NCBI GenBank assembly: GCA_037179385.1
Contig: CM074189.1
Span: forward strand, 27,961,648-28,025,647
Length of the DNA stretch: 64,000 bases
From: Holothuria scabra
Lineage: Eukaryota > Echinodermata > Holothuroidea > Aspidochirotida > Holothuriidae
Direction of reading: 5' to 3'
Within the stretch, counting starts at the first letter, position 1; each line of letters opens with the position of its first letter. A program made the position numbers and the translations under genes. Under the pieces are notes generated by a model that was given only the letters and a program-made list of their open reading frames with translations, was not told where the DNA came from and did not search any database. Below are positions 1 through 10,945 of the stretch, one piece after another.

Positions 1-2
1 AA

Positions 3-161
3 AGAACTTACTTGAAATTGAGTTTTCCTCCAATGCCTTTGCATGACATGAAGATTCGAGATATCATTCTTAAAAGCCAGGTGTTATCTCAAAAAAAATT
101 GATCAGAGACAAGTTACATGCTAGGCTATGGTTAAGTGAAATTGCTTCTGTGTATAAATAA
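3..161 (+). CDS. possible 3' end of an unidentified reading frame
   Basis: An open frame of 52 codons enters from the left edge of the window and ends at a TAA at 159-161. It contains the segment FPPMPLHDMKIRDIILKSQ and ends in WLSEIASVYK. It has no internal frameshift and a charged, protein-like composition, but I do not recognise a family and no splice acceptor or start is visible because the sequence is cut off. An open frame of this length can arise by chance in this DNA, so it is only a candidate terminal exon. Confidence 0.2.
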   Translation, partial: RTYLKLSFPPMPLHDMKIRDIILKSQVLSQKKLIRDKLHARLWLSEIASVYK

Positions 162-2159
162 ACAAATTAAACCAGCTAGCCTAAACCAAGGATAGGGCTA
201 ACGATAATTTGTAGAAACCACGACAATGTGATCCCCAGCATTTGCCGAATTACTTATGGTAAGTGCTCAATATGCACTATAATTCTATCCACAAGGTGGC
301 ATATACCAAGTATTTCGGACTGTCCTGTAGGGTTTTTTTTTGGGGGGGGGTATTTCTGGTGTTCGTCCCCCGAATGATGTTAGAAGCTTAAATATTGCAG
401 TGTTTGTATGGCCATACACAATGCCTTCCGATAATCACACAGTAAAAGTAAGCATAAGGTGTTGACCATACCACACGTGCAGGAACTTCATGTTTTTGAA
501 TAAGTGAATCATGTATGTAATTGTTGTAAAATATCATGAACACCAAAAAAGAAAGTGAGCTACCATAAACTCTTACCTTCCAGTGTGTATGCATTTGTAA
601 TTTTGCACTTATGCAATGGTTCCTGCTGTGTGTATGTGTGTGTGTGCGTATGTGGCGCTTTGCTCTTAAACACTATAGCTCAAAAAGTGTAAGTTCGAGG
701 GATCTAATACTCTGTGGGTGTGTTGGCAATATTCAGTAGATGATCCCTATTGTTTATGGTAGAGATCAAAGGTCATCTGTGGGTCACCAGAGGTCAGAGG
801 ATTTCCAGATGCTTTTGGTGGAGGTCAAGGTCATTTGGGGCTCACTAGTGGCCAAAGATCAAGACCTTGAAAGCTTTATATTTCAAGAAGGAAAACTATG
901 GCGGATCTCACACTTGACATGTTTATCAAAGGCTTGTATATAGCAATGTTTTAAGGAGCATAACTGCAAGATATCTCACACATGGCTTTTGGATTATTTA
1001 TATTAAGCATACCCTGGCCGCACATGGTTCTGATCCTACTGTTTTAAATGGGTCACAACCTTTCAAAAGGTTTTGACATAATTAACATAATATCTGAAAT
1101 AAGAATACTGTGTGGAATCCTATACAGTGCCTGTCATGTGGGTGATTCATGTTTGTTATTTTATATCATATGGCAAGGAATCACTAAGCCTTTGAGCCTT
1201 CTGGTATGAACGTAACCGAATGCAGATGTTAGTGTCTGCTTCCTAAAAACAGTGCTTTGGCAATCACTGTGACCTTCAATAGTGACACAAATTTTATCAA
1301 TTAGTGTGTCGTTGTACTTTAACATGTTTTTTTTTTGTTCAAAAAAGCAAACAAATTTTGACTCTGTTTGCAGTTTCTTTATATTTTGCCATTACCACTT
1401 CCATTATCATTCACGAGATAAACAACTTCATCCATGATAAGCATGGTTAGTTTACTGACAAATAAAGAAAACCATCGGACCTTCCGTATTTCAGTCTTTT
1501 TGAACACTAAGGTTGTGTAAACTTTAAGGTTGACCTTTGCACGAAGAGCACAGTACACTGAAATGTTATTCTAAACTATTGAGAACGTATATTAAATCAT
1601 AACCTCCTGAACTACATACTCTGTATGAATACAGTTAAATCAAATTTAGAGGATGTGTCCTATAAAGAGGAATATTACAACAGCCTATGGCAACATGATA
1701 ATTTCAAACAAACCGAAATTTCCTAAAAGCATTGCCAAGGTTGCGTTCATCTACAGTACTTTTAGTTTCTTCAATTTGCATAAGAATGCCCATATGTATT
1801 TGTAGTATTAACTAAAAATATCAACATTTAAAAGTACTTCCAGCAACAAACTTGACACAGAATACACATTTACAACATTGTCAAACTATAGATTTCTTCA
1901 ATCACGCTCAGTGTTCTCCCCTACAAACAGTCTGCAAATTTTGCCCGGGTGCAGCACGCTAAAGGAACAGCAAGATAAGGGAGAACATTGACACTGCAGT
2001 GGTCAAATGAAAGACTACAATATATGTAAACACAAATTGCTAATATACACAAAATCACTACCATAAAGGGCAAGAAATATTTAGCAGGAGTCGGTACATG
2101 TATATCAGGAGTTTGGAAAATTGATGGCACAAAAATAAAGGAATGTATCAAACCATTAC
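162..2159. other. non-coding stretch, no gene seen
   Basis: AT-rich sequence with short homopolymers. The only structure I can name is the AGGTCA-rich repeat at 748-850. A minus-strand segment at 558-604 is bounded by CAG on one side and a good splice donor (GGAAG then GTAAGAG) on the other. It could be a further exon of the minus-strand gene to its right, but it is only about 47 bases long and cannot be identified. Confidence 0.4.
748..850 (+). repeat. AGGTCA-rich dispersed repeat
   Basis: Several AGGTCA-type hexamers lie in one orientation within about 100 bases (AAAGGTCATCTG, GGGTCACCAG, GAGGTCAGAGG, GAGGTCAAGGTCA). A related block with the same GAGGTCATTTGAGGTCAC wording is at 49757-49774. 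The dispersed pattern suggests a repeat family. The hexamer is also the nuclear-receptor half-site, but no function is shown here. Confidence 0.5.
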
Positions 2160-2243
2160 TTCTTCGAAGCAATTCAGGGCAACAAGAGAAGCCATGTAGG
2201 TCAAAATGTATCTCTTCTTGTTCTCCCGGTAGCAGTTGTCGGC
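2160..2243 (-). CDS. exon of multi-copy invertebrate protein family (DNCYRENK exon)
   Basis: The minus strand shows a pyrimidine-rich acceptor ending in TTTTTACAG, then exactly 28 codons beginning ADNCYRENKKRY and ending NCFEE, then a GTAATG donor. From memory, an invertebrate multi-copy family of unknown function carries a DNC-W/Y-RENKN segment downstream of an IIDGMD-KT segment; exons with the upstream motifs lie at 4187-4474 and 5400-5521 on the same strand. The phase does not follow directly from the 4187-4474 exon, so at least one small exon between them must exist. A candidate ends at a CAG/GTAAAT donor near 3128. I saw no downstream exon with the family's later motif inside the window. 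Confidence 0.55.
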
Positions 2244-2614
2244 CTGTAAAAACAGAACATCTCCAAGGTGATCCTTTGCATCTGCCTATGCATGTGTCAA
2301 GCAGTGAATTGTTAGATTACAACATGTGGTATGCTCTTCACATGCAGATAAACAGTTGCAAGTTTCCCCTCAGCAACTCCTGTATGCACAAGTACTTCTG
2401 TATATTAAAACAGTAATTACACAAAATTAATGTAGCTCAAATAAATTCGGCAAACTTCCAATTGATATTGGCTAATGTGACACATATTATACACAAAATC
2501 ATGCTACAATAAGTTTGAAATCATTCCAGTCTTCTTGTACGTATTGTTGACAGTGTCTTCTACTGAAACTGCACAACATGTAACGTACAGTGCCATCTGC
2601 TCAATTTTCCTTAA

Positions 2615-2855
2615 CCCTTTACTGTTGTTTGGGTCCTTTTGGACCCATGCGGAGAGCTCGGCTGTCACCCATCTTTACTGTTTCACGCGGAGCTCGAAAC
2701 TGCCGGAAAATTCGGCCACAACAACGACAGAGACAATATTTTAAGGTCACGGGGTCAATGGCCTACGTAAGACGATGCGGGGCGGGCTACGTCCGCTTTT
2801 CCGCCCACTCCCGAGGCGCGCAAATATACCCCGATCGGAGCACAACGGTAAAGGG
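2615..2855. mobile_element. piggyBac-like MITE with TTAA target duplication
   Basis: A 241-bp GC-rich insert is flanked on both sides by TTAA (2611-2614 and 2856-2859). Its ends are inverted repeats, CCCTTTACTGTTG on the left and the complement of CCCTTTACCGTTG on the right, 12 of 13 matching. TTAA targets with ends starting CCC are characteristic of the piggyBac superfamily. There is no transposase, so it is non-autonomous. The open frame running through it is a by-product of its GC content. Confidence 0.8.
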
Positions 2856-3477
2856 TTAATTTAACAATAAGAATTGATCATTATTCATGTGTGATATATA
2901 AGAGACACATACACTAGTCTGTCACAACATTGTGTAATACAATGCTACAATGTGTAACAACTGCTGTGTCTTGGCTACAGTACATCCCCATTACTATACC
3001 ACGTACCCCAGTCCATCCACCCTTTCATTTACTGTAAGGGATGGATGCTGAATTTGCAAGCATAGCAAAGGGACTTCCACGACACAAACAGAAAGTTCTA
3101 AAACTCTAAGTGTTCGCCTCATTTACCTGAATTATATGGACTTTAATATGAGTTGTAATTACAAAACAGGGCCAGTGTTGGGATTCATAAGAGCCTTCCC
3201 AGAATCGTAACAAGTAGAACCTTATACCAATTGTTTAAAAACCTCACTGTAAAGTACTGTGGAATGTGAATATTCCTTTACCTTTTCTGTACAAAACACA
3301 TAGAAGTTATCAGAATTTTACTATGGAATGATTTGGATATTCACCTTCCTTTTATCCAATTAAACAGGAACGGTTGCAATTTACATAGATGACTGTATTA
3401 GCAAAATTTAATAAAAAGGAAAAAAAAACGAACACTGAAATCAAAATAACGCTTTTATGATGGAACAATAAATACTA

Positions 3478-4025
3478 TTCGTTTCGTTTCGTTTATTTGT
3501 TTTTTCTCTTTTCCATAAAAATACAAAATAGAACAAACTTAGATCTTTACACTTGACAAAAGAGAAAGGAAGTATTCTTAAAAGCCTAAAGGCTTAACGA
3601 GAAGATCCACTCCCCAAAAAGCAAAACAATAATTAAGAAATGAAAAAAAAAATAAAAAATAAAGAAAAGAAATGTCATAAATAGAATACAAGTAAATAGC
3701 GAAACAACATTGTGCAACTATTTAAAACATACCTAAGCATCTTTAACAATAGCTCTTAAAACAATGATTACTAAGATTGTGTTTAAATTAATAAGGTGAA
3801 GTATGATGTTTTATAGCATTTGACAGAGAATTCCAAATAGTATTAGCTCGGTAACGTAAGCACTGTTTGAAAATATTCTGCATAAAACCATTTCATTGCA
3901 GTTTACATGTATTGTATTTTCTACTGCATAAATATGTGAGATAGCCTGCAAATGAACTAAGTACATACTCTGATGAACAGCAATGAACATAAACAATGTG
4001 ACACAATTTACTTGAGATTTCACTC
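3478..4025 (-). mobile_element. 3' end of a non-LTR retrotransposon (LINE), 5'-truncated
   Basis: Read on the minus strand, a frame with two stops contains FKQCLRYRANTIWNSLSNAI followed by KHNLSNHCFKSYC and a stop. The YR-N--WNSL---I pattern is the usual C-terminal signature of ORF2 in CR1/Jockey-type LINEs. It is followed by about 300 bases of AT-rich 3' UTR and a pentanucleotide tail (AAACG)n at 3478-3495. The reverse transcriptase core is absent, as expected for a 5'-truncated copy. The clade cannot be fixed from this piece. Confidence 0.6.
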
Positions 4026-4186
4026 ACTCAAATGTATTCTTTTATTCTACCTTGCTTTTTCACCCGTTGTAGTTGCAAAATATGCTTAAAAATATTAGTC
4101 AACACAATGCACAACTGCTGTACCATACTTATAAATGAAGCGTTCGGTATCTTCGGTATCTTCTACAGTACACACTACTAGCATAC

Positions 4187-4474
4187 CAATAGTGTTTCCA
4201 ATCGCATTGTCATTCAAATATGGGCACTTCTGTACAGGATGGTCAATAAACGGCAAATCTTTACCATACAGTACAATCACACCAGTTTCCGTATTGTACG
4301 TAAACTGTCAAATGCACAGGTAAGCGAGCAAGCATCGAATTCTGCTTGTCTTTGACCAATATATGAGGCAGGTCAGTCTTGCTCTCATCCATGCCATCTA
4401 TAATGGTACACATCATCTCCCTTGGGAACTGACCTGCAGTTTGCCCGCCTTCATGATATGCTACCCTTTCATTC
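4187..4474 (-). CDS. exon with IIDGMD-KT-LP motif, multi-copy invertebrate family
   Basis: The minus-strand acceptor TTCTTGATTTTCAG is followed by a frame NERVAYHEGGQTAGQFPREM then MCTIIDGMDESKTDLPH. From memory this matches the core of an invertebrate multi-copy family of unknown function (IIIDGMDQ-KT-LPH). Near 4280 the frame shifts by one base into ETGVIVLYGKDLPFIDHP and NDNAIGNTI, ending at a GTATGC donor. The shift means either a decayed copy or an assembly indel. Codon phase joins correctly to the exon at 5400-5521 (LVE, then NERVAY). Molecular function is unknown, and a transposon origin of the family cannot be excluded. Confidence 0.55.
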
Positions 4475-5399
4475 CTGAAAATCAAGAAAATTATCATTTG
4501 AAAACACAATCCAAAGAAAAAAGGGCGAATAGTCGAAACTCAGTTACTTTGTGGTTTGTTTGGTGTAAAAAAAAAAATCAAGTTATGTTTTGACCGATAT
4601 GAGACAGAATTTACTAAGAGTTTCGGAGGCAATATTTCAGGCTTTAGTAACACCTCCTCCAAAGTTTTCAAAGTGCAACACATACTATAAAAATATAAGT
4701 GATCGGTTACATAATGTACTGTACATTTATGACTCTCCAGAACAACATCGTGTGTTCATTTTTTTGGCCCACACTAATCTGTCAATGCATACAATGTAAT
4801 GTAGCACTAACAACTGCTGTACTGTACTGGGCATATGAATAAGCAAGGGGAAAAGCAAATATCAAACTGTTAATGTTGTACAGTATAAAGGAAACAGAAA
4901 TTGTGCTGGGTGACTACAAAGTTTGTCATGAATATCTGAACATCATGAAACGCAACAAAATACAGTACAAGTAGGGATGGGAAATACCATGATATTTTGA
5001 TAGAGGTGTGGCTGGTTGCTCAGAACTACTATTGTGAAAAGTACCAGCTCGCAACTCATGGATGGAAGCATCTTGGCCTTATTATAGCGTGAACCCCTAA
5101 CATGGCATCCAAAGCCTGAAGGGCCCGAATCTGAGGCAAAATCTGAAAACAAGCCGACAAGCTGTAATTGCAGCTGGGTTCTGGAGTGTACAGTAGCCTA
5201 CTATAGTAGTTGAAATGGAAGATAGAAAGTTTATTTCCGGAGGTGGTATGTTTTGTGTGAAATAATTCAATCATGAAACATCCGCTACAGCGTGACAAGA
5301 AACAAATGACCAACTTTTATTTGAAATAAAAAAGAAACACCGGTGATTTTCTCAATTACTATTCTGCACTGTCATATAAACTGTACACTATACACCTAC

Positions 5400-5521
5400 T
5401 CAACTAGCCAATCATGTTGCTGCTTTAATTTTGCCATTTCCTGTCGAATCTCATTTGTCTTTCCTTTCTGAAATGCAACACTTAGTTCTGTGCATGTTAA
5501 GCACTTGGTGAAATCGGAAGT
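5400..5521 (-). CDS. exon upstream of the IIDGMD exon, Cys-pair segment
   Basis: An excellent minus-strand acceptor (TTTTTCTTCCTCAG) opens a frame TSDFTKCLTCTELSVAFQKG, then KTNEIRQEMAKLKQQHDWLVE, closing at a GTAGGT donor. The phase joins in frame to the exon at 4187-4474. The C--C pair followed by a basic helix and then the IIDGMD segment is the order I recall for the multi-copy family named there. The exon has no frameshift. The spliced order of this and the neighbouring exons is inferred from sequence alone. Confidence 0.6.
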
Positions 5522-7839
5522 CTGAGGAAGAAAAACATTCAACTACAGTTTACTGACAATTAATTGCATAATGTACATGTACATTGGCATAGGGTTTAAT
5601 GATGCAATGAATTTTGTAAACTGAAAACTTCAAAATTTCTGTATCTGTAGGATACTTTGAGAGTGAAATTTGCCAGTCAATAGCATAAACGGTATGTACA
5701 TTGTCTGTTTTGTTAACAAACCTGTGCAAAATTTTGAAGAGATGTTGTACAGAACTTGTGGACCATCTGCTGAGTTACTGTATACTGCATTTTACGACAA
5801 TTTATTTTTATGGGGGGGGGGGGAGGGAGGATATGTATATGTTTTTCTCGTCACCAAATACATATTACAAAATTACATGCACAGTGCTATTGTATGAATG
5901 ATACTGTACATCAGTGACCCAAAGAAAGACTGAGGCAAGCAGGAGCCATGTGCATCACTTCTTCATATTGGTAAGGAGTGCTTTGTTTCCTTTGTTTTTT
6001 TTTCAGTCCATTGTGTTTATCTTGAAGTTAATGGGAATACTCAATACTGTACTGTATGACTTCGCCAGGGAAATGTTATTATTTTACGTTCCTATGTCAC
6101 TCATGCAATCACATTCCTAGAACATGGGATTGTTGAGGAGATTACTGGTTGTAAAAACTAACAAAGAAAGAAAGCTCAATGATGTGAGGACATGGTCATG
6201 TCATATACAGTACAATATGCACTTGCTTCAGGTTCACTATGTGTGGAAAAACTGACAAATTTACAAATTTAGCTGCTGATATCATGATTTGACCTTTGAC
6301 CCTTCTTTTAATTCTTTTTTTTTTTTTTGTATACAACCGGCATGTCCATACAGTAAAGTATTCAACTCAACACAGACTGAGCAGGATGAATACACATGGA
6401 GGCATGAAAGGTAAAATTTTTCAAATGGCAAAACAGAGTTTTAAAATACTGTATACGAAGCCACGTAAAGGAAAATGAGCATCAACCTGCAAACTAAGAA
6501 TATAGCATGGATTTAGCCAGAAATCCCAACAACAAATCGGGGGGGGGGGGGGGGTTATCTGCTATTTCTTGTTGCTAAAACCTGAGTTCAGACTGATGCT
6601 GTCTATGATAAAGGTGACAAGTGGCTTAGTTAGTAAGATGAGGTTTTACGGCCCAATTGCAAACCTTTTGGTTCAAGTCGAGCAGGCCACAGCCTTTTAT
6701 ATTTGTGGCTCACTTGCTTGTTTTCCTTACTCCATTGCTTATACGAAGCATCACGCACAATGGCAGTAAGTTTCATTCTTAAAGTCTTTGGTATGACTCG
6801 ACATGTGAATTCAACTCAGGCCTTCCACGTGAGATGGACGGATGCTCTACAGCTAGACCGACCATGCAGTTACAAGTGGGTTCAAGCAGAGCTGGAGTTA
6901 GTTTGTGGGGAGACCGGACTCAGAGTGGTTTGGGGCCTTTTCAGGATTACCGTATTCCCATTATTTAAGCAGAGCACCAACAAGAGGGGGGGGGGGGGTG
7001 GGCGCTAAGCTCACAACAATTTTTTGGAAAAAAATCCTTCCCAGATCGCTGGAAATGGCACTCACAGTAACTGGACTTGAAACTTGATTTGCAATTGCAC
7101 TTAAATATTTTTAAATTTGAAATCTCATGTTGTAGAATTTGACATTTGTTTCGTGTATTTCTTTTAACATTGCTTTTTTTATGCTCGTAATGGAATCAAT
7201 CTCCAATTTTCATTTACAAAATACATGCCCCAAACTTTCCCATTTCAAGTGTCTAAATGAGTGGAATGCATTTTTGCTATTTCGAATGAAAAGCAAACCC
7301 ATCATGGAATAGGCTTCTCAGATGTTGTCTTTTGCAAACTGAGTTTTCTGAGTATATATGGCATCAACAGTGATGCGCACAAGTCATCTCATTTTAACTC
7401 CTCTGATTGACGTGAGAATAGCTGGTTGTTAGAATAGCTACTGTACAGCAAAGACGACAATATGGATAACACTGTTTCACTCACGTGGTATTTTACAGTG
7501 CCTATAGGTAGGTACTCTAATTGTAGCTTACTTTACACATTACAATCAAGTACGGTCCTGTACATGTAAAGCGCAGTAGCCACTTACCGCTGCAAAAGTG
7601 TGTTCCGGTAGGTGGGCCTTCCAGATTCTAGTGAAATGTGCATATGAAACCACCGTGTTCTTCGAGTGATGAATTGATCGAAGCGCCTTTTTCATTCTTC
7701 TGTAACCTGAATGCTTTGTTCAGTGGTGGGGGAGGTGTTTCCTGGACTTATGAGGCATATAGTCTCCCACCCTACTGAAAAATTAATACATACATCCATC
7801 CAAGGGCGATTGTTGTTGTTTTTTTTTTCACTTACATAC
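5522..7839. other. intron-like non-coding stretch
   Basis: Lies between two candidate exons of the minus-strand gene. It contains G homopolymers (5812-5822, 6540-6554, 6987-6997), poly-T runs and a degenerate tRNA-like segment at 6793-6872. I see no convincing reading frame. Confidence 0.4.
6793..6872 (-). repeat. tRNA-derived (SINE-like) fragment
   Basis: The complement reads GGTCTAGCTGTAGAGCATCC followed about 20 bases later by CCTGAGTTGAATTC. These resemble the A and B boxes of a tRNA gene, at tRNA-like spacing. The B box is imperfect and no full cloverleaf forms, so it is best read as a decayed tRNA-derived SINE head. Confidence 0.45.
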
Positions 7840-7917
7840 CTTTTGCCACGATTACCATGATTGACTGCCCCCTTTCCTTGTGTGAAATTCTTTACACAGT
7901 CATTATATCGCAATCCA
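7840..7917 (-). CDS. candidate exon with GLRYN segment
   Basis: Minus strand: acceptor TTTTAATATCAG, a frame GLRYNDCVKNFTQGKGAVNH then GNRGKR, and a strong donor (AAAAG then GTATGTAAG). Length is 78 bases with a one-base lead and two-base tail. A GLRYN---F--G----HG--G pattern ahead of the Cys-pair and IIDGMD exons fits the family architecture I recall. It lies on the same strand and upstream of the exons at 5521, 4474 and 2243. Only 21 bases separate it from another donor-like site at 7939, which therefore cannot be its immediate splice partner. Confidence 0.45.
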
Positions 7918-8127
7918 CTGATATTAAAAGCGACTCACCAAGTCCGGGGTTACCAAAGATTTTAAAAATTGGACCTGTTGCCTTCTTGCTTGGTGCTCAA
8001 CATAAGAGATGAGAGCAGGGTAATAATACAAATCGAGTGTTGAAATCGTGAGCACCGAAATGGCAGCCAGGTTTGTATGGTCCTTAGGGGTCTGAGGAGG
8101 AGTTTTGGAATGAACAGATTGTGAAAT

Positions 8128-8195
8128 ATTTATGTACAGCGCCTTGATCATTATGGATATGTGCGCTATATAAATCCGAGGTATTTTTATTATTT
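8128..8195 (+). repeat. LINE/SINE 3'-tail relic
   Basis: The segment TGTACAGCGCCTTGATC is followed by GTGCGCTATATAAAT and a TTATTATT tail. AGCGC----GCGCTATATAAA with a T/A-rich trinucleotide tail is a widespread 3' end of SINEs mobilised by L2/CR1-type LINEs in aquatic animals. Only the tail is recognised and no tRNA-like head is visible. Confidence 0.45.
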
Positions 8196-8269
8196 GCACA
8201 AACACGGTCCTAGCTATAAAAAACGTGGTTTCCACATCACAGCCTTTTATTTTTGATTCCAAAAGCGTT

Positions 8270-8467
8270 GCGTGTGGCATTTAATTTGGTCAAGAATGAA
8301 AGACTTTGTTCATTCTCACTTTTAACTCCTATCTCATCTCTGCATTTTTCTATGTGAAGCAATGGAAGTTTCTTCAGGCATTTCTGTTCGTAACACTGCT
8401 CTGCAAAGTTACTTCTACACTTGTCCCAGTGTCCCATTTCAATTGGTAGTACTGCTACTACTACAAC
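8270..8467 (-). CDS. candidate exon, Cys-rich N-terminal segment
   Basis: The minus-strand acceptor GTCTTTTTAATCAG opens a frame that contains LPIEMGHWDKCRSNFAEQCY, then EQKCLKKLPLLHIEKCRDE and SFLTKLNATRN. It runs on to a stop near 8237; the true 3' end is uncertain. Cys-rich content with a C---CL-KL----I--CR pattern is what I recall at the N-terminus of the family whose later motifs appear at 5521, 4474 and 2243. No start codon is assigned. Tentative part of the same gene. Confidence 0.4.
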
Positions 8468-8611
8468 CTGATTAAAAAGACAGGCACTCTCTCCTCTTTG
8501 ACTTCTTGATACTGCAACCAAATTTTTCAACATTGTTGTTGTTATTGTCACGAACACTATTAATTGGATGGAGTGGGGTGCTAGTAAGCGGGCACGTTTC
8601 AGTGCTAACAT

Positions 8612-10560
8612 CCGGTGTATCTATCACAGTAGGCCTAGGAGCAAGTGAATCTGCATTATTGTCATCATCTGAAAATCGTACATTTTTTTTCTTTTTTTAG
8701 AATCTAAGTGCTCCAGCATCTGTAATTGTCGTAAGCACTAGGTGTACACTTTATTGGACTTACATTCAGAGTTACACTGGTGGTGTCACTGTTATCGAAA
8801 AATGACGTGTCTATTCCATCTGAGGCTGTCCTAGTGTCACTGTCACTGACATTCACTGACATCCACTCGTAACATTAGCCTTAGGCTGTGGCTCAACTAC
8901 TGTTGTTGAACCTGGGTTCGAAATGCTAATGAAGCCCCAACCTTTTAAAGGTCAGTGCTATTCGTTGTTTTACTTAGGTCTATGATTTGATCAGAGACAT
9001 TGAAGGATTCACAAAACAATGAACTGTTGCTGCTACTACTCATAGCATTATTGGGGCTGGTAGTGTTACTATTACCTTACAAAAACTAAAGTTCCATCCT
9101 CATTCTCCATCACTTAAGTCCGCTGCGACTGTGTACAGACAACAAGTATGCCAAGTACTACTGTATGTGCGACCGTTACAATCACCGGTCGACACTATAT
9201 TATTCCTACTGTACCCATAGCGCAGACTACGGTAATGTACAGTTGGCAAGGTCTGACGTTAGTGCCAGTTTAGCCTAGGCCAAGGCCTACTGTAGTGTAT
9301 GTAGGCAAGTTTAACGTTAGTCTAAGAAGTCTGTATGAATAGGACATTGGTTCTAACGTTAGACAACCAAACTAGGCTAGTTTTCAACTAATCGTCATTT
9401 CTTCGCAAACAAAACAATGAAAATCACATGAGAAAATTTGTCCGCTTCAAGAGCGGCGGAACGAACTGGCCGACCAGGATATGAACTGGCCCATTTCCTG
9501 ACGTCGTTTAACCACAAGAGATTGTTTGCTTAGTCGGCGCAAATATTAACACTGCACGGAAGACAAGAACTGGCCATTGTTCTGTTACAGTTTCCGTGCT
9601 AAAAATTTTCTATAATTCCACCAAACCTGGACCGATTTTTCTGGTTTAAAATTCGTTTTAATGCCAACTTATCCATGAAGTTCAGTTTTAGTGAATGATT
9701 TTCTATAACTGCGAAAATTACGTCATGATGCTTAGAGCAACTTGTTGCCCATTGCTAGTGAGATAACCGCAAAAATGTGACATCTGGAGATATAATCCCT
9801 AAAGCAGGTGAAGGCAATTTTGTCGTTCCTTCAAGGGGACGAAAACTCTAATGAGTCCATTTTTATTATACCTCGAAAATACATGCATACAGATGGGGCA
9901 CATTTCTGCTCTGAAGCAAAATTTAAATAGGCCACAAAGCAACTCCCTGCTTCAACGTTCTTCAGGTAACGGCAGCCAAAGTTAAGTAAGCGCGCTGTAC
10001 GGCCGTACATACTACACTAACGGTATAGCTAGATAGATAGCTACCAGCCTTAAGCTTGGCACCTCATTTTGCTGGTTAAAACTGTCCACCACAATGCTTC
10101 CACATTTCAAATTCAAATTTCTAAAAGAAATTTCACGTTTTTCAAAATTGTATCACATTTTCTTCACTTCAGGTTTTGAACTTGATGTCTGCTCGTTTTA
10201 TACATATTTTACAAACTATTATATGAATTCCATCACCAAAGTCGAAGGATTTGCTTAATTGTGACTTTGACCTAGGTCTCTTCCCGCCGATCATTTACGA
10301 ACCCGGATGTCATAACCGTTGTATGTTAATCTGATCACTTGACTGCTTCGAACTTGCCAAAAACCAAAACATTGTTTGTCATGGTAGCTAGTCTACTTAG
10401 TTTGCTGGGTTCATGGAGTTATTTGGAACAAATTCAGATAAAAGCGTACGGAGAAGGGTAATTTTTTGAGGGTGCAAGAGCAATTGTAACCCAAATAATG
10501 GCGCCATTTATCATGTTTTAATCATGTTTTGCCCGAATGGACCAGCTGACTTTGCCCAAA
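8612..10560. other. non-coding stretch, no gene seen
   Basis: Short frames only. Contains words such as CCTAGGCC and GTTAGCC that recur across this window. No repeat boundary, RNA gene or splice-bounded exon could be supported. Confidence 0.35.
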
Positions 10561-10572
10561 TTGGGAGCTGCA

Positions 10573-10945
10573 AACTTCGACTTACTGATTATTCATTTCG
10601 CTTGGGATTACCATGGTAACAAGGAGAAAAAAATGATTCACACGGGGTATTTTAAGCTTGTTGTCGCTTCTGTGAATCACGAGCTGTAATAGCGTACTGG
10701 TCATAGACTCTGCCCGGAAAGCGGAGGATGGTAGGTTCGGTCCCCAGTGAGGCTCCCTTTTTCTCTCTCGTGTTTTTTTCATAAACCGTTCCTTCAATCA
10801 TAAGTGTTTATACTCCATCTTGGATTGGTATAAAATCATGATCGAATGCATTACTACAACACTCTCGACCTACACATTCTAACGTCGATCTGCAAACTTG
10901 GAGTTACGGATTTTTCATCCCGCTTGGGATTACTATGGTAGACTG
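10573..10945 (+). repeat. tRNA-derived SINE-like repeat, copy 1
   Basis: A tRNA-like core at about 10680-10755 starts GAGCTGTAATAGCG, carries CTCTGCCCGGAAAGCGGAG as an anticodon-arm-like hairpin, and has a B-box-like GGTTCGGTCCCC and a closing GGCTC that pairs with the 5' GAGC. Two better-preserved copies lie on the minus strand at 50464-51040. The flanks are also shared (CTTGGGATTACCATGGTAAC, CCTACACATTCTAAC). The repeat runs straight into the PLE-A fragment. Confidence 0.7.

Noticed and set aside
2590..2859. 89-codon frame
   Set aside because: Lies within the GC-rich piggyBac-like MITE and spans its inverted ends; no protein family resemblance.
7924..8280. 118-codon minus-strand frame
   Set aside because: It overlaps the GCGCTATATAAAT SINE-type tail. 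A nearby donor-bounded stretch (GPIFKIFGNPGL in another frame) looked like an exon end, but no partner exon at a legal distance could be found.
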